From assembly GCA_026645945.1 (NCBI GenBank), contig JAPKMO010000003.1, positions 25,319 through 89,318 on the forward strand: a stretch of DNA of 64,000 nt. The letters run 5' to 3'. Made by a program: the position numbers and the translations under genes. A model generated the notes under the pieces. That model was not told the DNA's origin, did no database searches, and saw only the letters and a list, made by a program, of their open reading frames with translations. Shown piece after piece: positions 59,793 through 64,000 of this stretch. How positions within the stretch are numbered: the first letter of the stretch is position 1; every line of letters begins with the position of its first letter. The DNA comes from Anaerolineae bacterium. GTDB taxonomy: Bacteria > Chloroflexota > Anaerolineae > Aggregatilineales > Phototrophicaceae.

Positions 59793-61451
59793 TTAATTGG
59801 GAACCAGCAGCCGGTACTCGAAGCCGTTCATGACGATGCTTTCGGCGTGCCGGTAGTGGTCGCCGACGGCGCGCAGCAGGCGCGGCGGGTAAAACTGCGC
59901 CCGGAAGATGATGAGGCCAAACGCTCGGTCTTCGATCAGCCGGATGAGTTCACCGCCGTCGTATAAACCCTTTTTGTCCAGGTTAAGCAGTTGGGTGGGG
60001 TTGGTGATGACCTGCCGCCCGGCGGCCAGACTGAAACCGGCCTCCTCGCTCATCACATGGCCGGCGGCGGCGCGCACCTGTTCGACGATCAGCCACCCGG
60101 CCTGAACATCGTCCGGGGTGGTGAAGTGGCCGATGTCGGCATAACCGGCGCTGAACTGGCCGTCTGCCGTTCGCGCCGAATCATAAAAGCCGTTCAGGGC
60201 ATTGGGGCGGATGTTTAACACGCGGGCGAAGGTATCGAAGGGCGGCTGCTGTGTGGGCAGGTGCAGGGTCGCCCGCCCGTAGCCCAAGTACAGCAGCGGG
60301 ATGATGATGAGTCCGGCGCGCAGCAGCCCCGGCCCGAAGCGGCGCAGGGGGCGCGCCAGCCGGCTGAGATAATTTTCGGTAAACGGCCACTCGCCGGCCA
60401 GCGTGCGCGCGGCAAAAAAACCGCTCAGGATGCAGGTTGCCGCGATGGCCGTAGCGAAGTAGCTGTCCCCGCCGCCCCACGTACCGGAGGCCGCGCCGTT
60501 GAGGCCTACCGCCAGCACAAACCAGATGGTATATAACGAGAGCCGGTCGAAGTACAGTTCGTAGAGTGCCAGCAGCGCCGCCGGGACGATCAAAAAGCCG
60601 TGCAGCGAAAACCACAGCCGGAATAAACCGACCGACTGCTGGATATTTAACTCGTTGATGTTGGCGACGATGGCCTGCCGCCACCATTCGCCGTTTGTTG
60701 CAGCGGTCATCCATACGAACACGCCCACGCCGACCGCCGCCGCCATGCCCCCCCAGACCAGGGCGCGGCGGGGCTGGCGAATGAGCAGAAACAGCCCGAC
60801 GGCCAGGGCGGTGACAATCGCAAGCTGTTTGGTATACCCGGCGGCGATGACTAGCAGCAGCCCGGCGGCCAGTGCCAGCCGCCGGCGCCGGACGTGGGCG
60901 ATCTCGCCGGCGTTCGCCAGAACAACGACCGCCAGCGTTTCAAACATCACCATGCTGGCGTGCTGGCGGAACAGCGGCCCGATGTGATAAACCGTGTTCG
61001 ACGCCAGATAAGCCAGGCCGGCCAGCCCCGCGACCAGCAGCTTAAGCCGCCCGCCGCCTGCCGCGCCGTCGCGGTAGACTGCGAAGCCGATGGCGGCAGC
61101 CGTCACTAACGTTGCCAGAAAGCCGAGCAGACGCCCGTACCAGTAGGCCGGCCCGACCATCCACACGAACGGCGCGGCCAGGACATGAAACAGCGGCGGG
61201 TAATTGCTGGAATAAAACGGGAAAACCTCGGTATCGCGGTACGGCCACTCCCCCCGGCTGAAGAATACGGTGTCCATCAGTTCAAAACCTTCGCCCTGGT
61301 CGTAATCGAAAGGGAAGCGCATCAGGTTGGCGGCGTAGGCCGCATAAACGGCCAGGTGGCCGAGCAGCACCAGCAGGGCGGCGGCCATCAAAACCCGGTT
61401 GGTGATACGAAAGATCGGTTTGTCCATATTATGGGTTGCGGAATTGGTCAT
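59793..61451 (-). CDS. polytopic membrane glycosyltransferase-like protein
   Basis: 552 aa, about ten hydrophobic helices; FDYDQGEGFELMDTVFFSRGEWPYRD N-terminal loop. Confidence 0.65.
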   Translation of the reverse strand: MTNSATHNMDKPIFRITNRVLMAAALLVLLGHLAVYAAYAANLMRFPFDYDQGEGFELMDTVFFSRGEWPYRDTEVFPFYSSNYPPLFHVLAAPFVWMVGPAYWYGRLLGFLATLVTAAAIGFAVYRDGAAGGGRLKLLVAGLAGLAYLASNTVYHIGPLFRQHASMVMFETLAVVVLANAGEIAHVRRRRLALAAGLLLVIAAGYTKQLAIVTALAVGLFLLIRQPRRALVWGGMAAAVGVGVFVWMTAATNGEWWRQAIVANINELNIQQSVGLFRLWFSLHGFLIVPAALLALYELYFDRLSLYTIWFVLAVGLNGAASGTWGGGDSYFATAIAATCILSGFFAARTLAGEWPFTENYLSRLARPLRRFGPGLLRAGLIIIPLLYLGYGRATLHLPTQQPPFDTFARVLNIRPNALNGFYDSARTADGQFSAGYADIGHFTTPDDVQAGWLIVEQVRAAAGHVMSEEAGFSLAAGRQVITNPTQLLNLDKKGLYDGGELIRLIEDRAFGLIIFRAQFYPPRLLRAVGDHYRHAESIVMNGFEYRLLVPN

Positions 61452-61455
61452 AGAA

Positions 61456-61671
61456 TCAGGCGGGTTTGTCGCCCAGTGGAAGCAGGGTGAGACCGATGAA
61501 AGCTGACAGCGCGCACAGGCCGAGCGCGATCTGCTGCGCCGGGCCGATGCCGCCCTCGCGCCCGGCGTCCAGGATGTCTATGCCGAGGATGCCGATAAAA
61601 CCCAGGCTGCCGCCGATGAGCAGAATCAGCCCCAGGTGGCGTTTGGTGAGTGTAAAGTCATTGCTAAACAT
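61456..61671 (-). CDS. small two-TM membrane protein
   Basis: 71 aa, two hydrophobic helices. Confidence 0.5.
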   Translation of the reverse strand: MFSNDFTLTKRHLGLILLIGGSLGFIGILGIDILDAGREGGIGPAQQIALGLCALSAFIGLTLLPLGDKPA

Positions 61672-61743
61672 GGGTGGCTAGTATACCATACTGCGCCGGT
61701 GCTGAAACTTATCCGCGCGCGAATCCGTATATAGAAATACTTA

Positions 61744-62430
61744 ATGCGGATTACAAACGGATTGTTCCCAATGCTGAATGAGGGTTGGCGCATGAATGAT
61801 GAAGAGCGTCAGGAGAAGATGGAGTCCGAGCGTTTTGCGCGGTTAGCGTCGTCGTCACCAGAGCCGGACGTTGTGCGAGAATACGAAGCGCGCTACTACG
61901 AGCCGCGCAAGCCGAAGGCCAGACCGCGCAGCTACAGCACGATGAACATCTCGGACGAAGAGCGGCAGTGGGCGGCCATCGCGCACGCCAGCATCTGGCT
62001 GACAATGTTAGGCGGTCTGTTCACCGCCGGGTTTGTGGTGCCAATGAGCATTTTTCTGCCGCTGGTGATCTATTTTATGTACCGCAAACGCTCCGATTAT
62101 GTGTCGTTTCATGCGCTGCAAGCCTTTGTTTTACAACTGCTGAGTACGGTTGGCGTGCTGGCGGTGCTGGTGGTGGGCGGCGCAGCCTGGGCGCTGGGTA
62201 TGGTGATCGCGCTGCTGGCGATTTTCGTGCTGGCGGGCATCGTGCTGGTGCCGCTGTGGGGGCTGCTGGGTGTGGCGCTGGCGCTGCTGATCGTGATAAC
62301 GCCGTTTGCCGCGCTCTTTTTCGGCACTGTCGCCGCCGTTCAGACCTACAACCGGACGGATTACCGCTATCCGTTCGTCGCCAAATGGGTTGACCGGCAG
62401 CTTGCCGGGGGATTTTTGAACACCCTGTAA
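61744..62430 (+). CDS. DUF4870-type membrane protein
   Basis: ERQWAAIAHASIWLTMLGG...SDYVSFHALQAFVLQLL; actual start may be the internal ATG at 61792. Confidence 0.75.
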   Translation: MRITNGLFPMLNEGWRMNDEERQEKMESERFARLASSSPEPDVVREYEARYYEPRKPKARPRSYSTMNISDEERQWAAIAHASIWLTMLGGLFTAGFVVPMSIFLPLVIYFMYRKRSDYVSFHALQAFVLQLLSTVGVLAVLVVGGAAWALGMVIALLAIFVLAGIVLVPLWGLLGVALALLIVITPFAALFFGTVAAVQTYNRTDYRYPFVAKWVDRQLAGGFLNTL

Positions 62431-62597
62431 GGCTGCAGTTCGGCCTCAAGCATCACCAGCGGAGTGATTAGACGGCGCGCACGCGCCGTTTGATTTTTGC
62501 CGCAATCTAACTATTTGTTTCTAACCGAGAACGTGTTATGCTTTTCGCCCATATCCGCTGAGAACCTCAAACATGCTGCGTTAGGAGCGATGAGCCT

Positions 62598-64000
62598 ATG
62601 TTAAAGACGCATAACTGCGGCGAACTTCGAGTCGAGCATACCGGCCAGCAGGTGACGCTGGCAGGGTGGGTTAACCGCCAGCGCGATCAGGGCGGAGTGG
62701 TGTTCATTGATCTGCGCGACCGGTGGGGTATCACGCAGGTGGTGGTGGACGAGGCCAGTTCCCCGCACGCGCATCAGGTGGCCCGCGATGCTCGCAGCGA
62801 GTACGTGCTTCAGGTACAGGGTTTGGTGCGCGTTCGCCCGGCCGGAACGGCCAACCCGGAACTGGAGACAGGGGAAATCGAGGTCGTCGCGCAGAATATC
62901 ACGCTGCTGAATGCCTCCAAAACGCCGCCATTTTACATCAATAAAGAGGAGCGGATTGAGGAAGTCCGGCGGATGCAGTACCGCTATCTCGACCTGCGCC
63001 GCCCTTCGATGCAGCATAATATCGTTCTGCGGCATCGCATTGTCAAGTTCGTGCGCGATTACCTGGATGAACGCGGTTTTGTCGAAATCGAAACGCCCAT
63101 CCTGTTCAAAACCACGCCGGAAGGGGCGCGCGATTTTCTCGTGCCGTGCCGCTTGCAGCCGGGCAAGTTTTATGCCCTACCGCAAAGCCCGCAGCAGTTA
63201 AAACAGCTTTTGATGGTGGCCGGCTACGAACGTTATTTCCAGATTGCGCGCTGCTTCCGCGATGAAGACCTGCGCGGCGAACGCCAGCCGGAGTTCACGC
63301 AGCTTGACATGGAGCTGAGTTTCGTCGAGCGCGAGGACGTGATGCAGCTTGTTGAGGGTATGATGATCGCGCTGGTGGAGAAGGTCGGGGCGGGTAAACG
63401 GCTGCTGTGGAAGCCGTTCCCGCGTTTGACCTACGCCGAAGCGATGGAAAAATACGGTTCAGACAAGCCCGACCTGCGCTACGGCATGGCAGCGGTAGAT
63501 GTCAGCGACATCGCGGGCAAAAGCGGGTTTGGCGTGTTTCAGACTAACGTGGCGGAGGGGCGTCCGGTCAAGGCTATTCGTGTTCCGGGGGCAGGGGCGG
63601 TCAGCGGCACGCAGCTTCGGAAAGATACCGCCGAACTGGAAGACCTGGTGCGATCTGTCGGCGCAAAAGGGCTAGCCTGGATGGCGCTGCCGACCGACGA
63701 AAACGACGAGGTGAAAGGCCCGATTGGCAAGTTTTTCACCGTTGAGCAAAAGTTGGAGCTTTTTGAGCGGTTGGAAGCCCAACCCGGTGACCTGCTGCTG
63801 TTTTTGTCCGACCTGCGCGAAGTGGTCTACGACTCGGTGGATATTCTGCGCCGCACCCTGGCGGAAAAGCTGGGGCTGCTTGACCCGAACCAGTTCGCCT
63901 TCATCTGGGTGATTGATTTCCCGCTGTTTTTGTGGGATGAGGAAAACCAGCGATGGGACCCCTCGCAGCATATGTTCACCGCGCCGATGCCGGAAGACCT
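62598..64000 (+). CDS. aspS: aspartyl-tRNA synthetase (truncated at window edge)
   Basis: MLKTHNCGELRVEHTGQQVTLAGWVNRQRDQGGVVFIDLRDRWGITQVV; RMQYRYLDLRRP; FRDEDLRGERQPEFTQLDMELSF; no stop in window, so absent from the ORF track. Confidence 0.95.
   Translation, partial: MLKTHNCGELRVEHTGQQVTLAGWVNRQRDQGGVVFIDLRDRWGITQVVVDEASSPHAHQVARDARSEYVLQVQGLVRVRPAGTANPELETGEIEVVAQNITLLNASKTPPFYINKEERIEEVRRMQYRYLDLRRPSMQHNIVLRHRIVKFVRDYLDERGFVEIETPILFKTTPEGARDFLVPCRLQPGKFYALPQSPQQLKQLLMVAGYERYFQIARCFRDEDLRGERQPEFTQLDMELSFVEREDVMQLVEGMMIALVEKVGAGKRLLWKPFPRLTYAEAMEKYGSDKPDLRYGMAAVDVSDIAGKSGFGVFQTNVAEGRPVKAIRVPGAGAVSGTQLRKDTAELEDLVRSVGAKGLAWMALPTDENDEVKGPIGKFFTVEQKLELFERLEAQPGDLLLFLSDLREVVYDSVDILRRTLAEKLGLLDPNQFAFIWVIDFPLFLWDEENQRWDPSQHMFTAPMPED

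Overview
This 64 kb window is GC-rich and looks like Chloroflexota (Anaerolineae-like) chromosome. That assignment is inferred from gene content and protein style; no search was run. Main content: ileS, two PucR-type regulators flanking gltB, two Crp/Fnr regulators next to a Sec-type (clade II-like) nosZ-nosB-like-nosDFY cluster with a cytochrome c, an LCP gene, a three-gene winged-helix-like operon of unknown function, the rpmH-rnpA-yidD-yidC-jag cluster interrupted by a beta-propeller lipoprotein, a TIR + formylglycine-generating-enzyme (FGE/SUMF1) fusion, an ECF sigma/anti-sigma-WD40 pair, uvrB, an R2-like oxidase, two CAT-anticodon tRNAs (one initiator-like), an HTH + LAGLIDADG-like protein, lysA, a GAF-cyclase, a tandem dynamin-like GTPase pair, HMG-CoA reductase, mgtC, a histone-deacetylase-family gene, a BCS1-like AAA ATPase, and a truncated aspS at the right edge. 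The strongest novelty candidate is the TIR-FGE gene (37504-38781). Its C-terminus resembles a diversity-generating-retroelement (DGR) variable region, with NNY codons at the expected positions followed by a TCTG-rich tract and a GC hairpin. It also carries two palindromic elements translated in frame. Other signals are a dispersed, partly nested palindromic/TIR repeat family, an apparent deletion plus frameshift in a nos-cluster lipoprotein, and a consensus promoter predicting a near-leaderless mRNA.
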